42,305 nucleotides of DNA. Source: Planctomycetales bacterium (GTDB lineage Bacteria; Planctomycetota; SZUA-567). A program made the position numbers and the translations under genes. Positions 1-8,743 of this stretch are shown piece by piece (the first letter of the stretch is position 1; every line of letters begins with the position of its first letter). The notes under the pieces are model-generated. The model had not been told where the DNA came from and did no database searches. It saw only the letters and a program-made list of their open reading frames with translations. The stretch lies in NCBI GenBank assembly GCA_025997475.1, contig BNUQ01000013.1:1-42305 (forward strand). The letters run 5' to 3'.

Positions 1-284
1 GTGTTGAGTCGTCTGGGGCGGGGGGGTGTTTCGCGGTGGGGCGGAAGGGGGGGGGGGGGTGGTTGCGCGAGAGGGTTTTTAAACCGTTGGATAGGGTCGC
101 TAATTTTTTTCCGCGCGTTTTATTGGACCATTGCGAAGGGAAAAAATATAAAGGCACAGATAGGTGGGGTCGCTGTCCCCGGTGTGGGGGGGTGGTATTT
201 TACCCCCCCCCCCCCCCCCCCCCCCGTGCGAGACGAGTCGAAAAACGATTGCGACGCTTTAGCTAACAACGATTCTTCCGGTTG
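1..284. other. Low-complexity window end with long G and C runs
   Basis: This stretch contains a run of 13 G (47-59), a run of 23 C (203-225) and several shorter runs. Apart from the short minus-strand start described separately, no frame looks like a conserved protein. The translations are dominated by Gly, Pro and Arg strings. Such runs can be real hypervariable tracts, but at the end of a sequence they are also typical of poor assembly. Confidence 0.6.
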
Positions 285-287
285 CAT
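120..287 (-). CDS. Start of an unidentified gene running into a poly-G tract
   Basis: On the minus strand an excellent ribosome binding site (AAAGGAG, 6 nt spacer) precedes an ATG at 287. The first 21 codons read as a normal N-terminus (MQPEESLLAKASQSFF then DSSRT). The frame then enters 23 consecutive G, giving a polyglycine stretch, and stops at 120-122. Shifting by one or two bases after the tract also meets stops, immediately or within about 35 codons, so no single slip restores a long protein. The gene lies 118 nt downstream of the HDOD gene on the same strand and could be its operon partner. It is either a gene broken by assembly error, a real phase-variable gene with a damaged remainder, or a short peptide. 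The family is not recognised. Confidence 0.35.
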   Translation of the reverse strand: MQPEESLLAKASQSFFDSSRTGGGGGGGVKYHPPTPGTATPPICAFIFFPFAMVQ

Positions 288-301
288 AATTAACTCCTTT
301 T

Positions 302-451
302 ATGTCGAGGGATAGAGTGTTTTCTAATATTCAGTTTTTGACGGTTTTCGGCGTCGAGGATTCGAGGAGTCCGTTGATGTCGGGGGATAGAGTGTTTTCT
401 AATATTCAGTTTTTGACGGTTTTCGGCGTCGAGGATTTGAGGAGTCCGTTG
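302..451. repeat. Tandem 75-bp direct repeat, two copies
   Basis: Two near-identical 75-bp units begin at 302 and 377 and differ at only a few positions. The right-hand unit contains the stop codon and last codons of the minus-strand HDOD gene. The left-hand unit repeats those codons and the post-stop spacer outside the gene. This is a recent duplication of a gene end that left the reading frame untouched. Confidence 0.9.
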
Positions 452-1302
452 ATTTCGCCGGTGAGCACCTGCGTTCTGGCGATGCATTCGTAGATTGACA
501 GGGCTAATTCGGTCAGCGGCGGCAACGACAACGCCGCCCACAGTTGTTCGTTGATTTCGCCAAGCTCGTCAAAATCGAGCGTCGCGTCCGTGCCTTGCGC
601 CCGATACAAATATCGCGCCAAATGCACGGTCGCCGTCAGCCGACCGGTCGCGGCGTCGCGGCATCGTTCGGGATGTTCCCAGTGCGCCGTTACGCCCTGC
701 AACACCTCCGGCAACGACCAGTGTTTCGTCAGCGCCGACGCCAACTCGGCGCTCGAACCGTCCACCAACAAGGTTTCCGCCGCGTTAAACGTCAATTTTT
801 TGGCGCGCGCGTAAGCCAAAACGCCGGCGAACGTTTTCGGCAGATTTTGTTCAAAAACGATTTTGCCGATGTCGTGCAACAGTCCCGCCGTGAAAGCGCC
901 GCCGGCGTTCACGACGCGGGATTGCTTCGCCAAAAATTCGGCGAGTAGCGCCACGCCGAGCGACTGTTGCCAAAACGCCAAATGCGAAAAACCGGTGCGC
1001 GAGCCGAAATAACTGATGACCGACGAACTGACCGTCAAACTGCGCAACGTCGAAAAACCGACAATCGTAATCGCCTCTTGGATGGAATCGACATGGTTCG
1101 ACCGCGCGTAAAACGACGAATTCGCCACGCGCAAGACCTTCGTCGCCAGCGCCGGGTCGTGCGACACCACCGAGCCGACCTGTTGCGCGCCGCTCACCTC
1201 GTCGTTGATGCACCGCAACAATTTCATCAACACCTGCGGCAACGCGGGCAAGTCGCGCACGCGGTCGAGAAGTTTCATTAAATTGGGACGTTCGTCTGCC
1301 AT
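406..1302 (-). CDS. HDOD domain signalling protein
   Basis: The protein has about 298 residues and is an HDOD domain over most of its length. The domain begins at the pattern LPALPQVLMKLL and continues through DPALATKVLRVANSSFY and the GFSTLRSLTVSS helix. HDOD proteins are HD-related helical domains that usually lack the metal-binding catalytic residues and act as regulatory scaffolds. Here an HDIGK segment is kept in the middle (LLHDIGKIVFEQ), so weak hydrolase activity cannot be excluded. The ATG at 1302 is preferred because GGGA lies upstream of it; an in-frame TTG at 1332 has no ribosome site. No membrane segment or other output domain is visible. The 3' end is duplicated downstream (302-451). 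A second HDOD protein is encoded at 28808-29662. Confidence 0.9.
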   Translation of the reverse strand: MADERPNLMKLLDRVRDLPALPQVLMKLLRCINDEVSGAQQVGSVVSHDPALATKVLRVANSSFYARSNHVDSIQEAITIVGFSTLRSLTVSSSVISYFGSRTGFSHLAFWQQSLGVALLAEFLAKQSRVVNAGGAFTAGLLHDIGKIVFEQNLPKTFAGVLAYARAKKLTFNAAETLLVDGSSAELASALTKHWSLPEVLQGVTAHWEHPERCRDAATGRLTATVHLARYLYRAQGTDATLDFDELGEINEQLWAALSLPPLTELALSIYECIARTQVLTGEINGLLKSSTPKTVKN

Positions 1303-1360
1303 TGCCGTTAATCCCGCGTTCAGTAAAACCAAAACAACAAAATATAACGATGGCGGTTGC

Positions 1361-1443
1361 AGTTGAAAGTGAGAGTTTAGATTTCAGAGTTCAGCGGGTG
1401 GCGTTTTATGGTTTGAGACGCGCAAAGCGCAATCTCTAAATTC
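1361..1443. repeat. Heptamer-armed intergenic element upstream of murC
   Basis: The left arm consists of 7-bp units related to AGAGTTT/AGAGTTC. The core carries GACGCGC-AAGCGC, and a short right arm (CTCTAAATTC) runs almost to the murC start. It belongs to the same family as the elements at 13861, 24191, 28432 and 41376, with a diverged core. Confidence 0.6.
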
Positions 1444-1455
1444 CGAAAGAAATTT

Positions 1456-2904
1456 ATGCGGTTCGCGCGGCAGAAAATCCATTTTATGGGCATCGGCGGC
1501 ATCGGGATGAGCGCGCTCGCGGGGCTGGCGCGGGAGCGCGGCGCGACCGTCAGCGGTTGCGACGCCGCCGCCAACCCGCGGGCGCTCGCGCAAGCCGGCG
1601 TGGAAATTCAGACCGGACATAGTCCGGCGCACGTCGCGAATGTTGATTTATTAGTTCACACCGCCGCCGTGCCGTCCGACCATCCTGAAATTATCGCGGC
1701 GAAACGCGCGATGCGGCGCGGCGAATTTTTGGCGGCGGCGCTCGCCGACGACGAAGTTATCGGCGTCGCCGGCGCGCACGGCAAAACGACGACGACCTTA
1801 ATGATAGCGCAGATTTTTCTCGCCGCGGGCAAAGACCCGACGGTGTTGCTCGGCGGCATCTCGCCGCAACTGCGCGGCAATTACCGGTGCGGCGGGCGTC
1901 TCGACGGGGCGCGTTTTGATGGTGCGCGTCTTGACGGCGGGCGTTTCGACGGTGCGCGTCTTGACGTCGCGCGTCTTGCCGTCGCCGAATTGGACGAAAG
2001 CGACGGCGCGTTTTTATTGCCGCGTCTCGCCGTCGGCGTCATCACCAATGTCGAGCCGGAGCATCTCGCGTATTACCGCGACTTCGCCAAGGTCGTCGCG
2101 GCGTTTCAACAATTTGCCGACCAAATTTTGCCGGAGAATTTTCTGGTCGCCAATTTGGATAATGCGGCGGCGGCGGAAATTTTTCACCGCCGTTCCGGCA
2201 ATAAAATCGGTTATGGAAAAAACGCCGCCGGCGGCTGGCATTGGCGCGAGCGGCGTTGCGGCGATGGCGACCAGTGCGCGACGATTTTTCGCGGCGAGCG
2301 GGAAATCGGCGCATTGCGCCTGCCGTTTATCGGCGAGCATAATTTAGTCAACGCGCTGGCGGCGCTGGCGGTCGCCGATATTTACGCCGTCGCGCCGGAC
2401 GCGGCGTTGGCGGCGCTGGCGGTCTGCGCGGGCGCCGAGCGGCGGTGGGAAAAATTAGGCGAATGGGGCGGCGCGGCGATTTTTAGCGACTATGCGCATC
2501 ATCCGACGGAAATTCGCGCCACGCTGACCGGCGCGCGCGAAAATTATCGCGGCAAAATGTTGGTCGTTTTTCAGCCGCATTTATTTAGCCGCACGCGCGA
2601 CCTCGCGGACGAATTTGCCGCCGCGTTGACCGGCGCGGACCAAGTGATTTTAACCGACATTTATCCGGCACGGGAAGCGCCCATTGCCGGCGTAACCGCG
2701 GCGCTGATATCGGACGCCATACCGCCGGAAAAATTGGCGGCGCCCGCGCCGCTTCCGCTTGCCGCCGCCGTCGCCTTGGCGCGGACAATGGCGGACGCTT
2801 TCGCCGTCGTCGTTTTTATGGGGGCGGGCGACTTGGACGAAGGCGCGCGACGGGATTTCGCCGGTCGCCGCGCGCCGACGGCTTCGAGCCGGTGCGGGCT
2901 TTAG
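1456..2904 (+). CDS. murC: UDP-N-acetylmuramate--L-alanine ligase
   Basis: This cytoplasmic enzyme adds L-alanine to UDP-MurNAc with ATP, the first step of the peptidoglycan peptide stem. The N-terminal nucleotide-sugar domain shows the family pattern HFMGIGGIGMSALAGLA. The ATP loop is GAHGKTTTT (about residues 106-114), followed by DESDGAFL, TNVEPEHLAYY, and the C-terminal SDYAHHPTEI and FQPHLFSRT motifs. The 482-residue length is close to normal. Between the ATP loop and the DESDG motif, about residues 144-170, lies an extra block of pentapeptide repeats (GARFD/GARLD) encoded by 15-bp tandem repeats; most MurC proteins have only a short loop there. The gene is alone, without the usual murG/murB/ddl/fts neighbours. 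The ATG at 1456 has GAAAG upstream. Confidence 0.95.
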   Translation: MRFARQKIHFMGIGGIGMSALAGLARERGATVSGCDAAANPRALAQAGVEIQTGHSPAHVANVDLLVHTAAVPSDHPEIIAAKRAMRRGEFLAAALADDEVIGVAGAHGKTTTTLMIAQIFLAAGKDPTVLLGGISPQLRGNYRCGGRLDGARFDGARLDGGRFDGARLDVARLAVAELDESDGAFLLPRLAVGVITNVEPEHLAYYRDFAKVVAAFQQFADQILPENFLVANLDNAAAAEIFHRRSGNKIGYGKNAAGGWHWRERRCGDGDQCATIFRGEREIGALRLPFIGEHNLVNALAALAVADIYAVAPDAALAALAVCAGAERRWEKLGEWGGAAIFSDYAHHPTEIRATLTGARENYRGKMLVVFQPHLFSRTRDLADEFAAALTGADQVILTDIYPAREAPIAGVTAALISDAIPPEKLAAPAPLPLAAAVALARTMADAFAVVVFMGAGDLDEGARRDFAGRRAPTASSRCGL

Positions 2905-3007
2905 CCCTACACAATTGAACCGCGTGGCGTTAAAATCCGTTGTGCGTTGCGCCTTGAACGACCGAGCGATAATCGCGCAACCTGAATTTTATATTTTTGG
3001 TGGGAAA

Positions 3008-5692
3008 ATGCCCGACCCCGACGTTAATAATCCGCAACCGCCATCCACGCCATCGGCGTCGTCCGTGCCCGCGCCCGCGTCGCGCTGGTTGTTGAATTCG
3101 GTCTTAGAATCGATTCAAGACGGCATTTATGTGATGGATACGCAACTGCGCTTAGTTCACCTCAACGCCACGGCGCGCGATTTCATTGACAATTCATATC
3201 CCGGCGGCAAGACCTGTTACGAGGCCATCGTCGGCACCGATAAACCGTGCGATTTTTGCCCCTGCCTAAAAACCCTCGCCGACGGCGAAGTGCGCTCGTA
3301 TCGCTATTTCAATCCGGTGTTCAACCGTTGGTTTGAATTGCACAGTTTTCCGGTTCGCAATTTAGAGACCGACCGCATCGACTATGTGGTCGAGCGCGTT
3401 ACCGACATTGACGAACAAGTCCATCGCGAAGTGAAATTAGAGCGGCAAAAGGAGATGATTAACGCGATTTTGAACGCCTCGCCCGACGGCATTATCGCGT
3501 TGGTGCAAGGCGAAGAAATGCCGTTCGCCAACGCCGCTTACGGCGACATTTTTCCGGGCTGGGAAACCGTCTGCCACCATAACCAGCCGGTGGCGGAAAC
3601 TAAAGAATTATTCAAAAAAGCGCTCGTCAATTATCAAGAACATCTCGACATGGTCGCGTCGCTCCGCGCCACCCGCCAAGAAACGCGCGGCATTTCTTAT
3701 TTGCGCGACGGGCGCATCGTCGAAGTCGTCGGTCATATCGTTAAAATCGGCGACGCCGACGCCGAGGTCTGGTCGTTGCACGACATCACCGCGCGCGAGC
3801 GGCGGGAAAAAGAACTGCGCGCCCAAAAAGAACTTATCGACGCCATTCTGGCTTCCACCGCCGAAGGCATTATGGCGATGGTCGATGGCGCCCCGATGCC
3901 GTATGCCAACGCCGCTTACGATAAACTTTTCCCCGGCTGGCAGGACATTTACCGCTACAACCAATCGCTCGACGATATTCGCGCTTTCTTTGACCGCCAT
4001 TTGTTCGACGCCGAGGAGCATCTTTTGTTAATCGCCCGCGTGCGCACCGACGGCGAGCAACACGGTATGGTCCATTTGCGCGACGGGCGCGTCGTCGATA
4101 TCCACGGGCGATTGGTAAAAATCAACGACCGCAACGCCGAGGTTTGGACGTTGCGCGACATCACCGAACGGCGGCGCTACGAACAAACCTTAGAGGTGAT
4201 GATTGACCGGATTGCGGTGCCGATTTGCCGCGTGGACGCCGCCGGCGATTTCGTCTATGTCAACGATAGTTGCGTCCCGTTTTTCGGTTGTGCCGCCGCC
4301 GCCGAATTACTGCAACGGCCGGTGATAACTTTTATTAAATTGGACTCTTTTACCGCTTCGCCCGCCGGCTGGCGCGAATTTTGGAAAACCTTGAACGCCC
4401 GCCGCAAACTTGTCGCCGCCGGTTTCGCCGCTCGCCGCGACGGCGCCGCCACGCCCGCGCTGTTCAACATCGAATTGGTCGAACTCGGCGGCGAGAAAAT
4501 GCTGACGATTTGCATTCAAGACCTGACCGACCAATCCCGGCGCATTGCGGCGGAACAGGCGGCGACGGCCAAAGCGCTGTTTTTGGCGAATATGAATCAC
4601 GAAATTCGCACGCCGCTGTCCGCCGTGATTAGCATCGCCGGTTTATTGCGGCAAACCAAACTCGCGCCCAAGCAACGAAAATTCGTCGATTTATTGCGAA
4701 CCTCCGGCAATCATTTATTGTCGTTGGTCAACGATATTCTCGATTTTTCCAAAATCGAAGCCGGTAAAATGGAAATCGAAAAAATCGATTTCGACTTGCC
4801 CGCGACCGTGCACTCGGTGATTGAAATGTTGAAAATCCGCGCCGCGGAAAAGTCGCTGGTTTTACAATATAATTCCGGTCGCCACATCCCGAAATATCTC
4901 CGCGGCGACCCGATGCGACTGCGGCAAGTGTTGGTGAATCTCGTGAACAACGCGCTGAAATTCACCGCGACGGGCGGCGTGAAAATTAAGGTCGAAAGCG
5001 TGGCGAGCGCGCCGGATAATTGTTCGCTGAAATTCCGCGTCATCGACACGGGCATCGGCATTCCCGCCGACCGGCTCGACCGCTTGTTCAAGTCGTTTTC
5101 CCAAGTCGATACCGGCACCACGCGGCGTTACGGCGGCACCGGTTTGGGCTTGGCGATTTCCAAGCAGTTAATCGAATTGATGGGCGGCGAAATCGGCGTA
5201 ACCAGCGACCCGGGGCGCGGCTCGGAATTTTGGTTCGTCTTGCCGTTTGTCCACGCCGCCGCGGTCGCGACCGACGCGGTAGCGACGGCGGTCGCGCCGC
5301 TGAAATTGACCGCGCCGATATTGGTCGCGGAAGATAACGACATCAATCAAATCGTCATCGGCGAGATTTTGGCGCAAGCGAATTTATCGCATCAAATCGT
5401 CGGCAACGGACGCGAAGCCGTCGAGGCGTGGCGCCGGCAAGAATACGCGCTGGTTTTAATGGATTGCCAAATGCCGGAAATGGACGGCTGGGAAGCGACC
5501 CGACAAATACGGCGCGAAGAAGCCGATTTGCCGATTTCGGCGAGAATTCCGATTATTGCGCTGACGGCGAACTCGTCGCGGGAAGACGTCAAACTTTGTC
5601 TGTCGGTGGGAATGAACTCTTTCCTTTCAAAGCCCATCGACCCCGAAGAGTTAATCGCGAAAATCCGGCAATTCACCGCGCCGACCGGATAA
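3008..5692 (+). CDS. Hybrid sensor histidine kinase with four PAS domains
   Basis: The protein has about 894 residues and no visible membrane segment, so it is probably cytoplasmic. Order: PAS1 (about 30-130) with the cysteine cluster CDFCPC; PAS2 (about 150-260) and PAS3 (about 275-385), which are similar enough to be an internal duplication; PAS4 (about 395-500); HisKA with phospho-acceptor His about 531 ([11 protein letters not shown]); HATPase with N box (NLVNNALKF), DTGIGIP and [10 protein letters not shown]; and a C-terminal receiver with acceptor Asp about 819 ([13 protein letters not shown]) and the conserved Lys in SKPI. It is built for a His-Asp phosphorelay. No response regulator or Hpt gene is adjacent. 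The ATG at 3008 is chosen because the 83 residues upstream overlap murC and look non-coding. A terminator follows at 5728. Confidence 0.93.
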   Translation: MPDPDVNNPQPPSTPSASSVPAPASRWLLNSVLESIQDGIYVMDTQLRLVHLNATARDFIDNSYPGGKTCYEAIVGTDKPCDFCPCLKTLADGEVRSYRYFNPVFNRWFELHSFPVRNLETDRIDYVVERVTDIDEQVHREVKLERQKEMINAILNASPDGIIALVQGEEMPFANAAYGDIFPGWETVCHHNQPVAETKELFKKALVNYQEHLDMVASLRATRQETRGISYLRDGRIVEVVGHIVKIGDADAEVWSLHDITARERREKELRAQKELIDAILASTAEGIMAMVDGAPMPYANAAYDKLFPGWQDIYRYNQSLDDIRAFFDRHLFDAEEHLLLIARVRTDGEQHGMVHLRDGRVVDIHGRLVKINDRNAEVWTLRDITERRRYEQTLEVMIDRIAVPICRVDAAGDFVYVNDSCVPFFGCAAAAELLQRPVITFIKLDSFTASPAGWREFWKTLNARRKLVAAGFAARRDGAATPALFNIELVELGGEKMLTICIQDLTDQSRRIAAEQAATAKALFLANMNHEIRTPLSAVISIAGLLRQTKLAPKQRKFVDLLRTSGNHLLSLVNDILDFSKIEAGKMEIEKIDFDLPATVHSVIEMLKIRAAEKSLVLQYNSGRHIPKYLRGDPMRLRQVLVNLVNNALKFTATGGVKIKVESVASAPDNCSLKFRVIDTGIGIPADRLDRLFKSFSQVDTGTTRRYGGTGLGLAISKQLIELMGGEIGVTSDPGRGSEFWFVLPFVHAAAVATDAVATAVAPLKLTAPILVAEDNDINQIVIGEILAQANLSHQIVGNGREAVEAWRRQEYALVLMDCQMPEMDGWEATRQIRREEADLPISARIPIIALTANSSREDVKLCLSVGMNSFLSKPIDPEELIAKIRQFTAPTG

Positions 5693-5727
5693 CTCCGCCG
5701 CGGTTTCGTAATTCGTCATTAAAAATC

Positions 5728-5755
5728 GCCGCCGGCGCTTGCCGACGGCTTTTTT
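5728..5755 (+). terminator. Rho-independent terminator after the hybrid kinase
   Basis: A GC-rich stem of nine positions with one mismatch (GCCGCCGGC / GCCGACGGC) closes a GCTT loop and is followed by six T. It lies 36 nt after the kinase stop codon and separates it from gpmI. Confidence 0.85.
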
Positions 5756-5849
5756 CGCGAGCGGGCGGAAAGTATAATCGCCGTCGCGAATGAACCTGAA
5801 AAACTCGACATCTTTCCCTTTTTCTTCTCTTTTCTCTGAAAGGAATTTT

Positions 5850-7430
5850 ATGGCTACGCCAAAAACGAAACGTCCGCTCGCCATCATTATCCGCGACGGC
5901 TGGGGCTGGAACATCGACAATCGCGGCAATTCCGTCCGCGACGCCGACACCTCGTTCACCGAAGCCCTCAAACAAAAATATCCGTGGACGCTCATCGACG
6001 CTTGCGGCGAAGCGGTCGGTTTGCCCGCCGGTTATCAGGGCAGTTCCGAGGTCGGACACCTCAATATGGGCGCGGGGCGCATCGTCATTCAGGAACTCAA
6101 ACGCATCGACGACGGACTGACGAGCGGCGCGTTGTTTGAGGAACCGAAATGGAAAAATCTCGTCGCCAATTGGAAGAAAAATAATTCGACCTTGCATCTG
6201 CTCGGACTGTTGCAGGACGAAGGCGTCCACGCGCATCAAGAGCATCTGTTCAAAATTATGCGCCGCGCGCGGCAGGAAAATCCGACCGGCAAAATCGTCA
6301 ATCATCCGTTCCTCGACGGACGCGACACGCCGCCGCGCTCGACGATGGAATACGTCGCTAAATTGCAGGCAGTCGCCGCCGAAGTCGGCAATTGTAAAAT
6401 CGGCACGATTATGGGGCGCTACTACGGAATGGACCGCTCGAAAAATTGGGAACTCACTTCGCGCGCGTTCGACTTTTTGGTCGGCGGCAAAGGCGAGCGG
6501 CACGAGGACGACGTCGCGGTCGCGGTGCAAAAAGCGTATGACAATGACAAAACGCCGGACGGCGACCCAATGTGCGATGAATATATTTTGCCGGTGGCGA
6601 TTGGCGATTACGCCGGTATCAAAGACGGCGATTGCGTGTTCCACACCAACTATCGCCAAGACCGCGCGATTCAACTGACGTTGGCGTTCACCGCCGACAA
6701 TTACGCGGGCAAGCGCGCCGCGCGTCCGCAAATTACCTATCTCGGCTTCACGCGCTATTTCGACGAATTTACCGAATATTTGATGGGACCGCTCGGCGGC
6801 GAAGGCGGAATGAAGGGCTTGCTCGGCGAGGTCGTCAGCGACGCGGGTTTAGCGCAATTGCGGATTGCGGAAACGCAAAAATTCCGGCATGTCACCAGTT
6901 TTTTCAACGGCAAAAGCACCGTGCCGTTTAAGGACGAATTGCAAATCGAAATTCCCAGCCGCTACGACCCGGCGACGTTCGCGACGCATCCCGAAATGGA
7001 GGCGTTCACCGTAACCGACAAAATTATGCAGTATCTCGCGCAAGACCCGTATCAATTCGGAATGATTGTGGTGAACTACGCCAACTGCGATATGGTCGGG
7101 CATACGGGGCAGATGTTCGCGGCGCAAAAAGCGGTGTCGATGGTGGACAAATGTTACGGCGCGCTCGTCAACGTGTTGCTCGATTACGATTTCCAAATTT
7201 TAGTAACCGCCGACCACGGCAACGCCGACCAGATGATTGATTATCAAACCGGTATGGTCAAAACCAGCCACACGATGCATCCGGTGGAATTGATTTACGT
7301 CGCGAAAGACGCGCCGGGCAAACACCTGAAACACGGCGGGAAATTAAGCGACATCGCGGTCATCGCCTTGCACCTGCTCGGACTCAAAAAACCGGATGAG
7401 ATGACGGCGGAGAATTTGTTGGCGGACTGA
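5850..7430 (+). CDS. gpmI: 2,3-bisphosphoglycerate-independent phosphoglycerate mutase
   Basis: This glycolytic enzyme interconverts 3- and 2-phosphoglycerate and uses two metal ions and a phosphoserine intermediate. Family motifs are in order: IIRDGWGWN at the N-terminus (metal Asp), GSSEVGHLNMGAGR with the catalytic Ser at about residue 64, FLDGRDTPP, GRYYGMDRSKNWE, TNYRQDRAIQ, NYANCDMVGHTG, and TADHGNADQM near the C-terminus. The 526-residue length fits the family. The ATG at 5850 is preceded by AAGGAA; the longer frame from 5790 adds 20 residues without homology. It is a single gene between a terminator and an inverted repeat. Confidence 0.96.
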   Translation: MATPKTKRPLAIIIRDGWGWNIDNRGNSVRDADTSFTEALKQKYPWTLIDACGEAVGLPAGYQGSSEVGHLNMGAGRIVIQELKRIDDGLTSGALFEEPKWKNLVANWKKNNSTLHLLGLLQDEGVHAHQEHLFKIMRRARQENPTGKIVNHPFLDGRDTPPRSTMEYVAKLQAVAAEVGNCKIGTIMGRYYGMDRSKNWELTSRAFDFLVGGKGERHEDDVAVAVQKAYDNDKTPDGDPMCDEYILPVAIGDYAGIKDGDCVFHTNYRQDRAIQLTLAFTADNYAGKRAARPQITYLGFTRYFDEFTEYLMGPLGGEGGMKGLLGEVVSDAGLAQLRIAETQKFRHVTSFFNGKSTVPFKDELQIEIPSRYDPATFATHPEMEAFTVTDKIMQYLAQDPYQFGMIVVNYANCDMVGHTGQMFAAQKAVSMVDKCYGALVNVLLDYDFQILVTADHGNADQMIDYQTGMVKTSHTMHPVELIYVAKDAPGKHLKHGGKLSDIAVIALHLLGLKKPDEMTAENLLAD

Positions 7431-7451
7431 GTTTTTAGTTGCCAACGGTCA

Positions 7452-7487
7452 GTTTCCGGTCGCCGGCAGTTGCCGGCGGCTGGAAAC
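7452..7487. terminator. Hairpin downstream of gpmI
   Basis: Seventeen-base arms (GTTTCCGGTCGCCGGCA and its partner, 15 matches) with a 2-nt loop lie 21 nt after the gpmI stop. No T tract follows, so it may stabilise the 3' end rather than act as a true intrinsic terminator. Confidence 0.45.
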
Positions 7488-7644
7488 CGAGTAACGCCGG
7501 TCTTTTCCCCGCTTAAACTGCGTTAAGAAACGGCGTTTTATCTGCGCGCCGGCATAAATTAGCCGGTGCGCCGGCGAATGGCGGCGGTTTGCAACGGCGA
7601 ACTTTTCGGTAAAATCCGCCGAAAAAAATAGGAGACGGCGAAAA

Positions 7645-8256
7645 ATGGATTGGCTGATGGAGAACTGGAAACTTTTATCGTCGCCGGTGATTTGCGCGTT
7701 TATCGGCTGGTTGACGAATTACCTCGCGGTGAAAATGTTGTTTCGTCCGCGCCGACCGGTGAATTTGCTTGGGTTGAAAGTGCAGGGCGTTTTTCCGCGT
7801 CGGCAAAAAGCGCTGGCGGAAAACCTCGGACGGATGATAGAAAAAAATCTCATCAATCACGACGATTTGCGCCGCGCGCTCAACACACCGGAATTTCAGC
7901 AGGTCTTCCGCGACGCCGTTATCGCGAAAATCGGCGGCTTTCTCGACAAATTAGTCGGCGAAAATCCGATGCTGGCGATTTTTATCAACGAGCAAGTCCG
8001 CACCAAAGTCGGCGAATTACTGCTCGCCGAAGTCGCGGGCATTATTCCCGAAATTTTAGCGACCGCCGCCGATAAATTGCGCGAATATTTGAATTTCAGC
8101 GAACTCGTCCGCGACAAAGTCGAAAAATTCGACAGCGAGCGCATCGAAGAATTGTTATTAGACGTGATGCGTAAAGAATTCGGTTTTATCGAATTTGTCG
8201 GCGGCGCGCTGGGCTTCGTCATCGGACTCGTGCAGGCGGCGATTTTTTATTTTTAA
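7645..8256 (+). CDS. DUF445 family membrane protein
   Basis: The protein has 203 residues. The N-terminus (WLMENWKLLSSPVICAFIGWLTNYLAVKMLFRP) gives one hydrophobic helix followed by the TNYLAVKMLFRP signature of DUF445 (YheB-like) proteins, then GVFPRRQKALAENLGRMIEKNLI, also typical. The centre is amphipathic helix. The C-terminus is a second membrane helix (about residues 185-203, GGALGFVIGLVQAAIFYF), so both ends are in the membrane. The biochemical function of this family is not established. The start has GGAGACGG upstream. It stands alone; a long repeat region follows. Confidence 0.88.
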   Translation: MDWLMENWKLLSSPVICAFIGWLTNYLAVKMLFRPRRPVNLLGLKVQGVFPRRQKALAENLGRMIEKNLINHDDLRRALNTPEFQQVFRDAVIAKIGGFLDKLVGENPMLAIFINEQVRTKVGELLLAEVAGIIPEILATAADKLREYLNFSELVRDKVEKFDSERIEELLLDVMRKEFGFIEFVGGALGFVIGLVQAAIFYF

Positions 8257-8293
8257 CCGGGCGCGACGACGCGATGCCGGTTAGACCGTTTCC

Positions 8294-8365
8294 AATTAAA
8301 AATTAGAAACTAAAAATTGAGGAGTGATTGTCAAAATGACGCGAAGCGATTTGAAAAATCAATCG
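8294..8365. repeat. Left half of a heptamer-armed element
   Basis: The arm is of the AATTAAAA/AATTAGAAA type, followed by the core (GAGGAG ... TCAAAAT ... GCGAAGCG ... TTTGAAAAATCAA). No right arm is visible because the 290-bp palindromic element starts directly after it. Confidence 0.5.
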
Positions 8366-8649
8366 CCGCTAATCGCGCTGAAAGCGCGAAACACATCAGC
8401 CTATGGTAAGCGGCGACGCTCTATCAGCCGCGCCACCATAGGTAAAGACGGCGCATCAGCGCCAACCGAAATTGGACGGTTCGCCGCGTTTTGGCGAACC
8501 GCTCTCGCCGCCGGCGGCGGCGTTTGCCGCCTAACGGCGGGACTGTCGGATTATTTTTATCAATCAACCGCTATCTAGGGTGGCGGCACGATAGAGCGTG
8601 TGCCTTACCCTGGGCTGATATATTTCGCGCTTTCAGCGCGATTAGCGGA
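8364..8649. repeat. 290-bp palindromic element, copy 1
   Basis: The ends are inverted repeats of roughly 75 bp. The left end runs CGCTAATCGCGCTGAAAGCG ... ATCAGCCTATGGTAAG, and the right end is the complementary form finishing TTTCAGCGCGATTAGCG. Each end holds its own hairpin (CCTATGGT...ACCATAGG; CTAGGGTGG...TACCCTGGG). The interior carries GGACGGTTCGCC-GCGTTTT-GGCGAACC and a GGCGGCAAACGC-type stem. Short frames inside it are repeat-derived. Other copies are at 33739 (interior inverted) and 35086. The 8650-8743 stretch before dapA holds nothing else recognised. Confidence 0.8.
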
Positions 8650-8743
8650 GTTTTTTCAATTACTTCGTTGCAAAAGCAATCGATGCTAACCGCGTAACAT
8701 GAATTTGTAATTGCTCCAACTTCCATCAAATAGGAAAAAAACA

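Noticed and set aside
8324..8697. Short plus-strand frames between the DUF445 gene and dapA.
   Set aside because: They lie wholly in the palindromic repeat and translate hairpin sequence.
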